Shown here piece by piece: positions 33,874 through 42,574 of a DNA stretch of 64,000 nt (positions are counted from its first letter, which is position 1; each line of letters starts with the position of its first letter). A program made the position numbers and the translations under genes. The DNA comes from Streptomyces ambofaciens ATCC 23877 (GTDB lineage Bacteria; Actinomycetota; Actinomycetes; Streptomycetales; Streptomycetaceae): the NCBI RefSeq assembly GCF_001267885.1, contig NZ_CP012382.1, forward strand, positions 6,807,001-6,871,000. Direction: 5' to 3'. The notes under the pieces are model-generated. The model made no database searches. It worked only from the letters and a program-made list of their open reading frames with translations, and was not told the DNA's origin.

Positions 33874-33948
33874 GATGGGCATGGCACACACTTGAGCAAG
33901 AGCTTCTCGAGTGCCGCTGTACCGCCGCTGGAGTGAGGAGCAGAGCCG

Positions 33949-34563
33949 ATGACGTCGCAGGCCGAGGACCGACCGGAAACGGTCGGCACGTCGCGCCGCT
34001 CCAAGCTCACGCCCGAGCGTGAGCAGGAGTTCTTCGACGCCGTGCTCGAACAGATCCGGACCTGCGGCTACGACGCCGTCACCATGGAGGGCATCGCCGC
34101 CAGCACCCGGTGCAGCAAGTCCACGCTCTACCGGCAGTGGAGGACCAAGCCCCAGTTCGTGGCCGCGGCCCTGCGCTCGCAGCGCCGGGTGCGCTTCACC
34201 GGCATCGACACCGGGTCGCTCGCCGAGGACCTGCGCCAGGCGGCCCGGGCGGCGGGGGAGGGCGCCGGCAAGGACACCGGGCTGCTCCAGGCGCTCGGCC
34301 ACTCGGTCATGCAGGACCCGGAACTCCAGTGCGCGCTGCGCGAGGCGCTCGTCGAGCCGGAGATCGCCGCGCTCCGGGAGATCCTCCGGCGCGGAGTCGA
34401 CCGGGGAGAGGTGGCGGCCGGCCACCCGGCGCTGGAGTACGTGCCGGCTCAGATGTTCGGCATGCTGCGGATGCGGCCCGTCGTCGAGGGCGAGCAGGCC
34501 GACGCGGAGTACCTCGTGCGCTTCGTGGAGGCCGTCGTGCTGCCGGCGCTGGGCCTCCCCTGA
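33949..34563 (+). CDS. TetR-family transcriptional repressor
   Basis: A 204-residue regulator. The TetR helix-turn-helix occupies about residues 20-70 (REQEFFDAVLEQIRTCGYDAVTMEGIAASTRCSKSTLYRQWRTKPQFV). The C-terminal TetR_C ligand domain contains LAEDLRQAARAAGEG and EPEIAALREILRRGVDRGEV. GAGGAG precedes the ATG. It is divergent from the PAP2/DMT genes and separated from them by the repeat array, so these two membrane proteins and its own gene are the likely targets. No ligand can be inferred. Confidence 0.9.
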   Translation: MTSQAEDRPETVGTSRRSKLTPEREQEFFDAVLEQIRTCGYDAVTMEGIAASTRCSKSTLYRQWRTKPQFVAAALRSQRRVRFTGIDTGSLAEDLRQAARAAGEGAGKDTGLLQALGHSVMQDPELQCALREALVEPEIAALREILRRGVDRGEVAAGHPALEYVPAQMFGMLRMRPVVEGEQADAEYLVRFVEAVVLPALGLP

Positions 34564-34643
34564 TACTCAGGCCGCCGTCCACGGGATGACTGGACGACGG
34601 CCTGCCCGCGCCGCACCGTGGGGACGGGGGCGGCGCGCACCAC

Positions 34644-34690
34644 CGGCCGGGTGGGACGCCTTCTGAGCGGAAGGGCGCCCCACCCGGCCG
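34644..34690. terminator. Bidirectional hairpin between TetR and DUF2510 genes
   Basis: CGGCCGGGTGGG (from 34644) pairs with CCCACCCGGCCG (to 34690), with further near-complementary CGCCTTC/GGAAGGGCG around a short TGAGC loop. The stem is about 19 bp long and sits between convergent stops. Confidence 0.7.
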
Positions 34691-34710
34691 ACTGCTGTTC
34701 CGGCAGGCGG

Positions 34711-35751
34711 TCAGACGTCCTGACCGTCGCCGCCGCCCCCGGAGGAGTCCACCTCGATCCCCTCGGTGATCTCGTCGATGACCGACTGCCGCTCCCCGGT
34801 GTCGACACCGAAGCGCACCACGACGATGCGCTCGGGATCGGCGGGCGAGGGGAAGGCGAGCGACTCGACGTACCCGTCGGCGCCCTTGCTGGTGACGGCC
34901 TTCCAGCGGACCAGGTAGCCCTTCTGCCCGGCGACCGTGACCGCCTTGGAGGCCAGCTCGTCGTGCGAGGTGATCCCGCCGTAGGACTCGCCGCCGTAGG
35001 ACTCCTCGGCGTTCGCCTCGATGTCCGCCTTCGCGACCTCCTCGGCGGTGCTGCCCTTGGTGCCCAGCACCACGGCGGGGGCCGAGTAGGCACCGCCCTT
35101 GGTGCAGGTCTTGGAGGTGTCGCCGGGGCACTTGTAGCTGTCGTCCGACGTCACCGTCGCACCGACCTGCAGCTGTTGCCCGGACCAGCCGTCCGGGATG
35201 GGCAGGCTGATGCCGCTGACCGGGTCCGTGACGGAGCCGCTGTCGATCGTGGGCGGCTCCGACTCGCCCGGGGAGTCCGGCGCGGGCGACTCACCGCCAC
35301 CGCCGCCCCCGCCCGAGCCGCCGAACGGGTCCTCCTGCCCGCCGGGTCCGCGCCGGTCCTGCTGCGAGGACGCGCTGCCGCCGCCCGAACCGTCGTCGGC
35401 CAGCACGTACACGCCGACGCCTATGCCGGCCAGCACGGCCACGGCCGCCGCGACGGCTATGCCGGTATGCAGCCGCCGCCGCCGCGCGGACGGCGGCTGG
35501 ACGGGAAACCCCGGATAACCAGGGTGCACGGGATAAGGCCCGGGCACACCGTCGAAAGCCGGTTGCTGAGCCGGTGGTTGGGTCGGGCGCCGGGTCGGCT
35601 GCTGCGCGTGCGGCGGTCCCCACGCGGCGGCCGGCCCCGTGGGGCGGACCTGGTCCGTCCACACCTTGCCGTCCCACCAGCGCTCGGTGGCGGGACCGTC
35701 ATTCTTCTGCCCGGGGTCCGGGTACCACCCGGGGGGAGTCGCCTGCGTCAT
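34711..35751 (-). CDS. DUF2510 single-pass membrane protein
   Basis: A 346-residue protein. An N-terminal DUF2510 motif (PPGWYPDPG...RWWDGKVWTDQVRP, about 5-40) is followed by a Pro/Gln-rich cytosolic linker, one transmembrane helix (about 97-117: GIAVAAAVAVLAGIGVGVYVLA), then a Gly/Ser-rich spacer with a seven-Gly run. The extracytoplasmic domain (about 190-335) has two cysteines (CPGDTSKTC), probably a disulfide. The domain resembles lipoprotein-type actinobacterial domains of unknown role. ATG 35751 begins the motif. It is monocistronic; function unknown. Confidence 0.82.
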   Translation of the reverse strand: MTQATPPGWYPDPGQKNDGPATERWWDGKVWTDQVRPTGPAAAWGPPHAQQPTRRPTQPPAQQPAFDGVPGPYPVHPGYPGFPVQPPSARRRRLHTGIAVAAAVAVLAGIGVGVYVLADDGSGGGSASSQQDRRGPGGQEDPFGGSGGGGGGGESPAPDSPGESEPPTIDSGSVTDPVSGISLPIPDGWSGQQLQVGATVTSDDSYKCPGDTSKTCTKGGAYSAPAVVLGTKGSTAEEVAKADIEANAEESYGGESYGGITSHDELASKAVTVAGQKGYLVRWKAVTSKGADGYVESLAFPSPADPERIVVVRFGVDTGERQSVIDEITEGIEVDSSGGGGDGQDV

Positions 35752-36005
35752 GGGCCCACCGTATGAGGCGTCGGTGAAAGCCGGATGAGAGGCCCGGCCC
35801 CGGCGCGGCGCGAGCGCCCCGCGCACGCGGGGGGTTGACGGACGCCGACCCGCTCGTCCGCTGATGACGGGCCCGCGGCGTCGTCCGCGCTTTACCGCAT
35901 GTCACCCGTCACGGCAACTGCTGCCCGGACCGCCCACCACACGCGCGATCGGCCGGATAGGCTCAGGCTCGGTACGTCATTCGGGCGACTTGGGGAGGTA
36001 GCGGG

Positions 36006-38684
36006 ATGACGGAGGTACGGCGGACGGCCGCAGCCTCGGCCTCCCTCTGGGAGCGCGACGAGGAAATCGCCACCATCACAGGGGCGGTGGAGACCCTGTG
36101 CGCGGACCGCTCCTCCGCCGGCACCCTGTTGGTCGCCCGGGGCGAGGCCGGACTGGGCAAGACCGCGCTGCTCACCGAGACCCGCCGCATCGCCGAGGCC
36201 CGTGGCTGCACCGTCTGGTCGGCGCGCGGCGGCGAGACCCTCAGGTCCGTCCCCTTCAACGTGGTGCGTCAACTGCTCCAGCCCGCACTGGTGTCGATGC
36301 TCCCGGAGGAGGCGCGGGAGTACCTCGGCGACTGGTACGACATCGCGGGCCCCGCCCTCGGCATAGCGGACCCGGGCGAGCGGCAGGCCGACCCGCAGGG
36401 CGTGTGCGACGGCCTGGTCGCCGCCGTGCGCCGGCTCGCCCGCCGGGAGTGGCCCCTGGTCCTGCTGATCGACGACGCCCACTGGGCCGACCAGGAGACC
36501 CTGCGCTGGCTCGCCGCGCTCGCCGAACGGCTCGACGAGACCGCGGTCCTGATCGTCGTCGCCCGCCGTCCCGGCGACGTCGTCGGCGACAGCGCCCGCC
36601 ACCTGGACGCGGTCGCCGCCGCGGGCCGGCCGCTGGCCCCGCTGAACGCCCTCACCCCCGAAGCGGCGGCCGGTCTCACCCGCGCCACGCTCGGCCACCA
36701 CGCCGACGCCGCGTTCTGCCGCGAGGTGTGGGCCGTCACCGGCGGCAACCCGTACGAGACCGTCGAACTCCTCGCCAAGGTCCAGGACAGCGAGATGGAA
36801 CCGGTCGAGGCGCAGGCCGACGAACTGCGCGCGCTGAACCGCTCCGCGCGCGGCGGCGGCCTCGTCGCCCGCCTGGAGCAACTCGGCGTCGACTCCACCC
36901 GGTTCGCCTGGGCCGCCGCGATCCTCGGCGGTGGCATCACCGTCGCCATGGTGGCCCGGCTCGCCACCCTCGACCGCGACGACGCCGCCCGCTGCGCCGA
37001 ACTGCTGTGCAACGCCCGCATCCTCACCGAGCCCGACCCCGGGGCCCCGCAGCCGGACGCGGGCGACCTGGAGTTCGTCCACCCGCTGATCGCCACCGCC
37101 GTGTACAACTCCATCCCCGACGCGCTGCGCACGGCGATGCACGGCATAGCGGCCCAGCTGGTCACCGACTCCGGTCTCGGCGCCGCGGCGGCCTCCCGCC
37201 ATCTGCTCCAGGTGTATCCCGACGACGATCCGGAGGTCGTGGAGCAGCTGCGCGAGGCGGCCCGCGAGCACCTCGCCGTCGGCGCCCCCGACGCGGCCCG
37301 CCGCTGCCTCGAACGCGCCCTCGAGGAACCGCCGTTGCCCGACATGCACGCACGGGTCCTCTACGAACTGGGCTGCGCCACCCTCCTCACCGCGCCCGCC
37401 ACCACCATCGGACACCTGCGCACCGCCCTCGCCCTGCCGGGCCTGGACGGCGAACAGCGCGTCAACGCCGTCTTCCGGCTCTCCGAGGCGCTCCTCCACA
37501 ACGACCAGCTCGAGGAGGCCGTGCGCACCGTCCAGGCGGAGGCCGGCCGGAACCCGGACCCGTCCGTGCGGCTGCGGCTCCAGGCCGTCCAGTACATGTG
37601 GGAGGGCATCCACCCCGGCGAGACCTCCTCGCCCGGACGGTCCGAGCGCCTCGCCGAGCTCGCCGCCACCTGCACCGGCCGCGACAACGCGGAGCGCGCC
37701 CTGCTCATCCTGCGCGGCTTCGACGCCATGACCCGCGGCGAGAGTGCCGAGGAGGTCGCCGAGCTGTGCGACCGTGCGCTCGTCAACGGCCGCCTCGCCG
37801 CCGGACTCGGCTGGACCGACACCGAGTGGGGTCTGGAACTGCCGATGATGCTGGCCAACTGCTACGCGTACACCGACCGGCTCGACCGCGCCGAGGCACT
37901 GTTCACCGAAGCGCTCAGCTCCTACGAGACCGCGGGCTGGAGCGGCGGCCACCTCGCTCTCGCGCACGCCTACGTCGGCCTCGGCCACCGCAGGCGGGGC
38001 CGGCTCCGGGAGGCCGAGAAGTCCCTGCGCGAATCGCTGCGCCTCGCCGAACGGGTCGGCCGCGGACTGCCGTTGTACTGGTCCGCGACCTGCAACCTGA
38101 TCGACACGCTGCTCGCCCGCGGCCACGTCGACGAGGCCCGTTCCGTCGCCGACCGGTACGGCTTCGACCCGCCCTACCCCTCCACGATCGTGCTGCCCGA
38201 CCCGCGCCCCGTGCGGGCCCGGCTGCTGCTCGCGACCGGCCGCGTCAAGGAGGGCGTCAACGAGCTGGAGACCGCCGAGAAGGCGGCGGCCGCCCGCGGC
38301 AGGCACAACCCGGTCGTGCACCCCTGGGCGACCGAGCTGGCCCGGGCCCTCGCCACGGAGGACCCCGGCCGCGCCGCCCGGCTCGTCACCGACGCCCGCC
38401 GGCAGGCCGAGCGCTTCGGCACGGACACCGCGATAGGAGAGGCCCTGCGCTGCGCCGCCGCGCTGGAGACCGGCCAGCGCGCCGTCCGCCTCGCCGCACA
38501 GGCCGTCGCCTACCTGGAGGCCTCGCCCTGCCAGTACGAGCACGCCGCCGCCCGCGTCGAGTACGGCATCGCCGCCCGCTCGGAGGCGGAGCTGCGCCGC
38601 GGCCTCGCCCTGGCCCAGTCGTGCGGCGCCGACGGGCTGGCGGCGCGGGCCGGCGAGGCACTGGCGGCCGGACACGTGGGCTGA
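36006..38684 (+). CDS. LuxR/LAL-like STAND ATPase lacking the C-terminal DNA-binding domain
   Basis: An 892-residue protein with an N-terminal ATPase: Walker A ARGEAGLGKTALL at about 45-57 and Walker B VLLIDDAHWAD near 155. Winged and helical STAND modules and a long TPR-like region (about 400-890) follow. This is the architecture of large ATP-binding LuxR regulators (LAL), but those continue into a LuxR helix-turn-helix after the ALALAQ.CGA..LA..A segment; here the stop comes 17 residues after LALAQSCGADGLAARAG, and no helix-turn-helix motif is present. It may signal through a partner or be a truncated regulator. It is convergent with pcaL. Confidence 0.85.
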   Translation: MTEVRRTAAASASLWERDEEIATITGAVETLCADRSSAGTLLVARGEAGLGKTALLTETRRIAEARGCTVWSARGGETLRSVPFNVVRQLLQPALVSMLPEEAREYLGDWYDIAGPALGIADPGERQADPQGVCDGLVAAVRRLARREWPLVLLIDDAHWADQETLRWLAALAERLDETAVLIVVARRPGDVVGDSARHLDAVAAAGRPLAPLNALTPEAAAGLTRATLGHHADAAFCREVWAVTGGNPYETVELLAKVQDSEMEPVEAQADELRALNRSARGGGLVARLEQLGVDSTRFAWAAAILGGGITVAMVARLATLDRDDAARCAELLCNARILTEPDPGAPQPDAGDLEFVHPLIATAVYNSIPDALRTAMHGIAAQLVTDSGLGAAAASRHLLQVYPDDDPEVVEQLREAAREHLAVGAPDAARRCLERALEEPPLPDMHARVLYELGCATLLTAPATTIGHLRTALALPGLDGEQRVNAVFRLSEALLHNDQLEEAVRTVQAEAGRNPDPSVRLRLQAVQYMWEGIHPGETSSPGRSERLAELAATCTGRDNAERALLILRGFDAMTRGESAEEVAELCDRALVNGRLAAGLGWTDTEWGLELPMMLANCYAYTDRLDRAEALFTEALSSYETAGWSGGHLALAHAYVGLGHRRRGRLREAEKSLRESLRLAERVGRGLPLYWSATCNLIDTLLARGHVDEARSVADRYGFDPPYPSTIVLPDPRPVRARLLLATGRVKEGVNELETAEKAAAARGRHNPVVHPWATELARALATEDPGRAARLVTDARRQAERFGTDTAIGEALRCAAALETGQRAVRLAAQAVAYLEASPCQYEHAAARVEYGIAARSEAELRRGLALAQSCGADGLAARAGEALAAGHVG

Positions 38685-38717
38685 GGCCGGCCCCGGCCCC
38701 CACGGCGTGCGGGAGCG

Positions 38718-39839
38718 TCAGCCGCCGGCGCCGTCCTCCTCGGCCAGCACCCGCTGGGCCGCCGCGAACGCCGAGTTCGCCGCCGGCACCCCGCAGTACA
38801 CCGCCGTCTGGAGGAGGACCGCGCCGATCTCGTCCGGCGTCAGCCCGTTGCGCCGCGCCGCCCGTACGTGCATGGCCAGCTCCTCGTAGTGGCCGTGCGC
38901 GACCAGCGCCGTCAGCGTGATCATGCTGCGCTCGCGGCGCGAGAGCGTCTCGTCGGTCCAGATCTCACCCCAGGCGTAGCGGGAGATGAAGTCCTGGAAG
39001 CGGGCGGTGAACGGGGTCTGCAGTCCTTGCGCCCGGTCCACGTGCGCGTCGCCCAGCACCTCGCGCCGCACCGCCATGCCGCGCCGGGCGTCGCCGTCGA
39101 AGTGGGCCCGCAGCGCGGTCAGGACCGCCTCGGGGCGCTCCGCGGGCGCCAGGTGCGAGGCTCCGGGCAGCTCGGTCAGCGTGGCGCCCGCAACGGCGTC
39201 GGCGATCTCCCGCAGATGCGCGGGGGGAGTGGCCGGGTCCTCCCGGCCCGCGATCAGCAGCGTCGGCGCGGTGATCGCGCCGAGCCGGTCCCGCAGGTCG
39301 AAGGCGGCCAGCGCGTCGCAGCAGGCGGCGTACGCCCCGGGATCGGCGTCCCGGTGGTCCCGGACCAGCCGCGGCACGGTGAACCCGGGCGTGAACCAGC
39401 GGGCGTCCGCACCCTCCGCGAGCTTCCCCAGCCCCTCGGCGCGCACCGCCTTGGCCCGCTCCTCCCACATCTTCGCGCCGTTGAAGTGCGCCGAAGAGCA
39501 GACGACGGCCAGCGACGAGATCCGCTCCGGGTGGTGCACCGCCAGGTGCAGTCCCACCGCACCGCCCAGCGACACCCCGGCGTAGGCGAACCGCTCCACC
39601 CCGAGCGAGTCGGCGAGCGCGAGCACCAGCCCGGCGAGGTCCCCGACCGTGGCACCCGGGCCGATCAGGTCCGCGGCCGAGCCTCCGTGACCCGGCAGGT
39701 CCCAGCGGACCACCCGGTGCCCGGTGGACAGCTCGGGCGCCACGTGGTCCCACAGCGCGTACGAGGTGCCCAGGGAGGGCCCGAGCAGCAGCGGGGGAGC
39801 GGAGGCGGGGCCTTCGGACAGGTGGTTGAGCAGGGTCAA
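38718..39839 (-). CDS. pcaL: PcaL, fused 3-oxoadipate enol-lactonase / 4-carboxymuconolactone decarboxylase
   Basis: A 373-residue bifunctional enzyme. Residues 1 to about 250 are an alpha/beta hydrolase (PcaD) with the nucleophile elbow AGVSLGGAVG, GHGGSAAD and a C-terminal GASHLAPAE histidine. Residues about 255-373 are carboxymuconolactone decarboxylase (PcaC): RREVLGDAHVDRA, AWGEIWTDETLSRRERSMITLTALVAHGHYEELAMHVRAA. It converts 4-carboxymuconolactone to 3-oxoadipate. I use TTG 39839, which overlaps the pcaB stop (TTGA) and has GGAG five bases upstream; the frame upstream is a shadow. It is the last gene of the pca operon. Confidence 0.93.
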   Translation of the reverse strand: MTLLNHLSEGPASAPPLLLGPSLGTSYALWDHVAPELSTGHRVVRWDLPGHGGSAADLIGPGATVGDLAGLVLALADSLGVERFAYAGVSLGGAVGLHLAVHHPERISSLAVVCSSAHFNGAKMWEERAKAVRAEGLGKLAEGADARWFTPGFTVPRLVRDHRDADPGAYAACCDALAAFDLRDRLGAITAPTLLIAGREDPATPPAHLREIADAVAGATLTELPGASHLAPAERPEAVLTALRAHFDGDARRGMAVRREVLGDAHVDRAQGLQTPFTARFQDFISRYAWGEIWTDETLSRRERSMITLTALVAHGHYEELAMHVRAARRNGLTPDEIGAVLLQTAVYCGVPAANSAFAAAQRVLAEEDGAGG

Positions 39840-41173
39840 GGTCGCTCCAGAGCACGGTCGGTCAGGGCTCCGGCGGAGCCGGTGTAATGGGCGGGGTCGG
39901 TCAGGGAGACGAGATCGAGGCCGGACAACTCCGGTACCTCTGCGAGCAGTTCGGTCAGACCGCGTCGCTCGGCGTAGGTGCGGCGGGCCAGTTCCGTGAG
40001 CAGGGCCTTGGCACGGGCCCGGCCGAGCACCGGAGCCAGCTCGGCGGAGAGCCGCTCGGAGACGATCAGGCCGTGGGTGAGACCGAGGTGCGCGCGCATC
40101 GCCTCCGGGCGCACCCGGAGCCCCTCGGTCAGCTCGGCGGCGTCGCGGGCCGCGCCTCCGGTCAGCCGCAGCAGGTCCCGCAGCGGCTCCCACTCGGCGT
40201 GCCAGGCGCCGGCCGGCCGCTCGTCCTCGGCGGCCAGCGAGCCGTACAGCGTGGCCGCGAGCTGCGGCGCGCGCCGGGCGGCCGCCGCGATCAGCGTGGC
40301 CCGCACGGGATTGGCCTTGTGCGGCATCGCCGACGAGCCGCCGCCGCTGCCCTCGGCGACCTCGCCGAGCTCGGTGCGGGAGAGCGTCAGCACGTCCGCC
40401 GCGACCTTCCCGAGCGCCCCGGCGGCGAAGGCGAGGCAGCCGGCCAGGTCGGCGACCGGGGTGCGCAGGGTGTGCCAGGGCAGCAGGGGCGCCTTCAGGC
40501 CGAGTTCACGGGCGTAGGCATGGGGCAGCGCGGTCGGGTCCGTCGCGCCGTACGCCCCGAAGGCGGCCAGGGTGCCGGCGGCGCCGCCGAGCTGGGCGGG
40601 CAGGGCGTCGCGCACGGACGTGACGCGGTCCCGCGCGTCGAGAACCAGCGCCCGCCAGCCGGCCGCCTTCAGCCCGAAGGTCGTCGGCACGGCGTGCTGG
40701 GTGAGCGTCCGGCCCGGCATCGCCGTGTCCCGGTGCTCGGCGGCCAGCCGGGCCAGCGCCCGTTCCGTGCGGGCGAGGTCGGGCAGCAGCAGGTCCAGGG
40801 TGCGGGCGGCGACCAGCATCGCCGCCGAGTCCAGGACGTCCTGGCTGGTCGCGCCCCGGTGCACGTACGGCCCGTACTCCTCGCCGACCGCCTTCGTCAG
40901 GTCGGCCACCAGTGGGATCACCGGGTTCCCGCCGCTCCGGGCCCGCTCGGCCAGCGAGCGGACGTCGAAACGGTCCGGGTCGGCCGCCCCGGTCACCGCG
41001 CTCGCCGCCTCGGTGGGCGCGAGCCCGAGACCGGCCTGGGCCCGGGTCAGAGCCGCTTCCGCGTCGAGCAGAGCCCGCAGCCAGGCACGGTCGCCGGTCG
41101 CGTCGGCGGCCGGTGAGCCCGTCCACCCGGGGGCGAGCAGGCCCGCGTCGGGCGTCTCGGGAGCTGATGTCAC
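39836..41173 (-). CDS. pcaB: PcaB, 3-carboxy-cis,cis-muconate cycloisomerase
   Basis: A 445-residue member of the fumarase/aspartase superfamily. The signature GSSAMPHKANP carries the catalytic loop; other conserved pieces are HRGATSQDVLDSA and TLTQHAVPTTFGLKAAGW. It lactonises 3-carboxymuconate to 4-carboxymuconolactone, the substrate of PcaL. It starts with GTG 41173 overlapping the pcaG stop (GTGA) and overlaps pcaL at the other end. Confidence 0.94.
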   Translation of the reverse strand: MTSAPETPDAGLLAPGWTGSPAADATGDRAWLRALLDAEAALTRAQAGLGLAPTEAASAVTGAADPDRFDVRSLAERARSGGNPVIPLVADLTKAVGEEYGPYVHRGATSQDVLDSAAMLVAARTLDLLLPDLARTERALARLAAEHRDTAMPGRTLTQHAVPTTFGLKAAGWRALVLDARDRVTSVRDALPAQLGGAAGTLAAFGAYGATDPTALPHAYARELGLKAPLLPWHTLRTPVADLAGCLAFAAGALGKVAADVLTLSRTELGEVAEGSGGGSSAMPHKANPVRATLIAAAARRAPQLAATLYGSLAAEDERPAGAWHAEWEPLRDLLRLTGGAARDAAELTEGLRVRPEAMRAHLGLTHGLIVSERLSAELAPVLGRARAKALLTELARRTYAERRGLTELLAEVPELSGLDLVSLTDPAHYTGSAGALTDRALERP

Positions 41174-41775
41174 TGGAACTCCAGGAAGACCGTCTCGCCT
41201 TCGCCCTGAAGGCGGATGTCGAAACGGTACGTCCCGTTGCCCTCGTCGGCGGCGATCAGCGTGTCGCGGCGCCGCGGTTCCACCCGGGACAGCAGCGGGT
41301 CCGCGGCGAGCAGCGCCTCGTCGCCCGGCAGGTAGATCCGGGTGAACAGGTGCACGAGCAGCCCGCGCGCGAACACGCACACACTGAGGTACGGCGCGCT
41401 GCGCCCGCGTGCCCCGGGCCGCAGCGTCCGCGCGTACCAGTGGCCGTTCGCGTCGGTCTGGATGCGGCCGAAGCCGGTGAACTCCACGCCGTTGCGGCCG
41501 AGGAAGCCGCCGGAGGCCGGGTCGCGCCGCATCGAGCCGTCGGCCGTCGGCAGCTCGCCGTCCGGGCCCGGCCCCCACAGCTCCACGAGGGCGTCCGGCA
41601 GCGGGCCGCCCTCGCCGTCGTACACGTACCCGTGCACCGTGATCGTGTCCGGATGGCCGGTCGGCGCGATGTCCTCACCGCCGCGGAAGGGCAGCGCGTA
41701 CCCGTAGAACGGGCCGACCGTGTGCGACGGGGTGGGCAGCACGTTCTCCGGGCTGCCGGTGTCGGTCTTCGTCAT
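41170..41775 (-). CDS. pcaG: PcaG, protocatechuate 3,4-dioxygenase alpha subunit
   Basis: A 201-residue intradiol dioxygenase alpha chain (TPSHTVGPFYGYAL, HGYVYDGEGGPLPDALVELW, FGRIQTDANGHWYARTLRPG). It pairs with PcaH; the alpha chain lacks the full iron-ligand set, as is normal. The ATG at 41775 is 6 bp after the pcaH stop, and its stop overlaps pcaB. Confidence 0.95.
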   Translation of the reverse strand: MTKTDTGSPENVLPTPSHTVGPFYGYALPFRGGEDIAPTGHPDTITVHGYVYDGEGGPLPDALVELWGPGPDGELPTADGSMRRDPASGGFLGRNGVEFTGFGRIQTDANGHWYARTLRPGARGRSAPYLSVCVFARGLLVHLFTRIYLPGDEALLAADPLLSRVEPRRRDTLIAADEGNGTYRFDIRLQGEGETVFLEFQ

Positions 41776-41781
41776 GGCGGG

Positions 41782-42555
41782 TCAGCGTCCTTCTTCGATC
41801 CAGGTGGCGTTCGGGCCGTCGAGCACGATGTCCCAGTGGTAGCCGAGCGAGAACTCGGGCACGGACAGGCTGTGGTCGTACGCCGCGATCAGCCGCTGCC
41901 GCGCCGCGTCGTCCGTGACGGACTGAAGGATCGGGTCGTACGGGAACAGCGGGTCGTTCGGGAAGTACATCTGCGTCACGAGCCGCTGGGTGAAGGCCGA
42001 GCCGAACACCGAGAAGTGGATGTGGGCCGGGCGCCAGGCGTTGACGTGGTTGCGCCACGGGTAGGGGCCCGGCTGGACGGTGGTGAAGCGGTAGAAGCCG
42101 CCCTCGTCGGAGAGGGTGCGGCCCACGCCGGTGAAGTTCGGGTCCAGCGGCGCGTCGTGCTGCTCGCGCTGGTGGGCGTAGCGCCCGGCCGAGTTCGCCT
42201 GCCAGATCTCCACGAGCTGGCCGCGCACGGGCTTCCCGTTCCGGTCCAGGAGGCGGCCGGAGACGGTGATGCGCTCGCCGATCGGCTCCCCGGCGTGCTG
42301 CCGGGTCAGGTCGTTGTCGATCCCGGTGATGTCCCGCTCCCCGAAGGCGGGGGAGGAGAGCTCCACCAGCTCGGGGTCCTTGGTGACGTCGATGGCGATC
42401 GGCGGCTGCTTCGGGTGGCGCAGCACCGAGGAGCGGTACGGGGCGTAGTCGCGGCGCGGGTGGTGCTCGACGGGCGCGCCGTCGGCGACCCGCCGGTCGT
42501 AGGCGGCGCGTTCGGCCGCGATCTCCGCGTCGATGTCGTGCTGGGTGAGAGTCAT
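41782..42555 (-). CDS. pcaH: PcaH, protocatechuate 3,4-dioxygenase beta subunit
   Basis: A 257-residue catalytic chain that opens the protocatechuate ring between the hydroxyls to 3-carboxy-cis,cis-muconate using Fe(III). The four iron ligands are visible with the family's spacing: Tyr126 (GRYAH), Tyr165 (GPYPWRNH), His178 and His180 (AHIHFSVFG). The start ATG follows a GGGGG run by eight bases; pcaF ends 19 bp upstream. Confidence 0.96.
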   Translation of the reverse strand: MTLTQHDIDAEIAAERAAYDRRVADGAPVEHHPRRDYAPYRSSVLRHPKQPPIAIDVTKDPELVELSSPAFGERDITGIDNDLTRQHAGEPIGERITVSGRLLDRNGKPVRGQLVEIWQANSAGRYAHQREQHDAPLDPNFTGVGRTLSDEGGFYRFTTVQPGPYPWRNHVNAWRPAHIHFSVFGSAFTQRLVTQMYFPNDPLFPYDPILQSVTDDAARQRLIAAYDHSLSVPEFSLGYHWDIVLDGPNATWIEEGR

Positions 42556-42574
42556 TGGGGGTTCCCGGGGGTGG

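Noticed and set aside
33643..34425. Minus-strand frame over the GATACG array and TetR gene
   Set aside because: The peptide RYPSVSVHW... is simply the translated repeat array; the symmetric DNA fits operators, not coding sequence.
35892..38675. 927-codon minus-strand frame opposite the STAND ATPase gene
   Set aside because: Low-complexity Gly/Ala/Val-rich translation with no ribosome-binding site; the plus-strand frame has clear Walker motifs.
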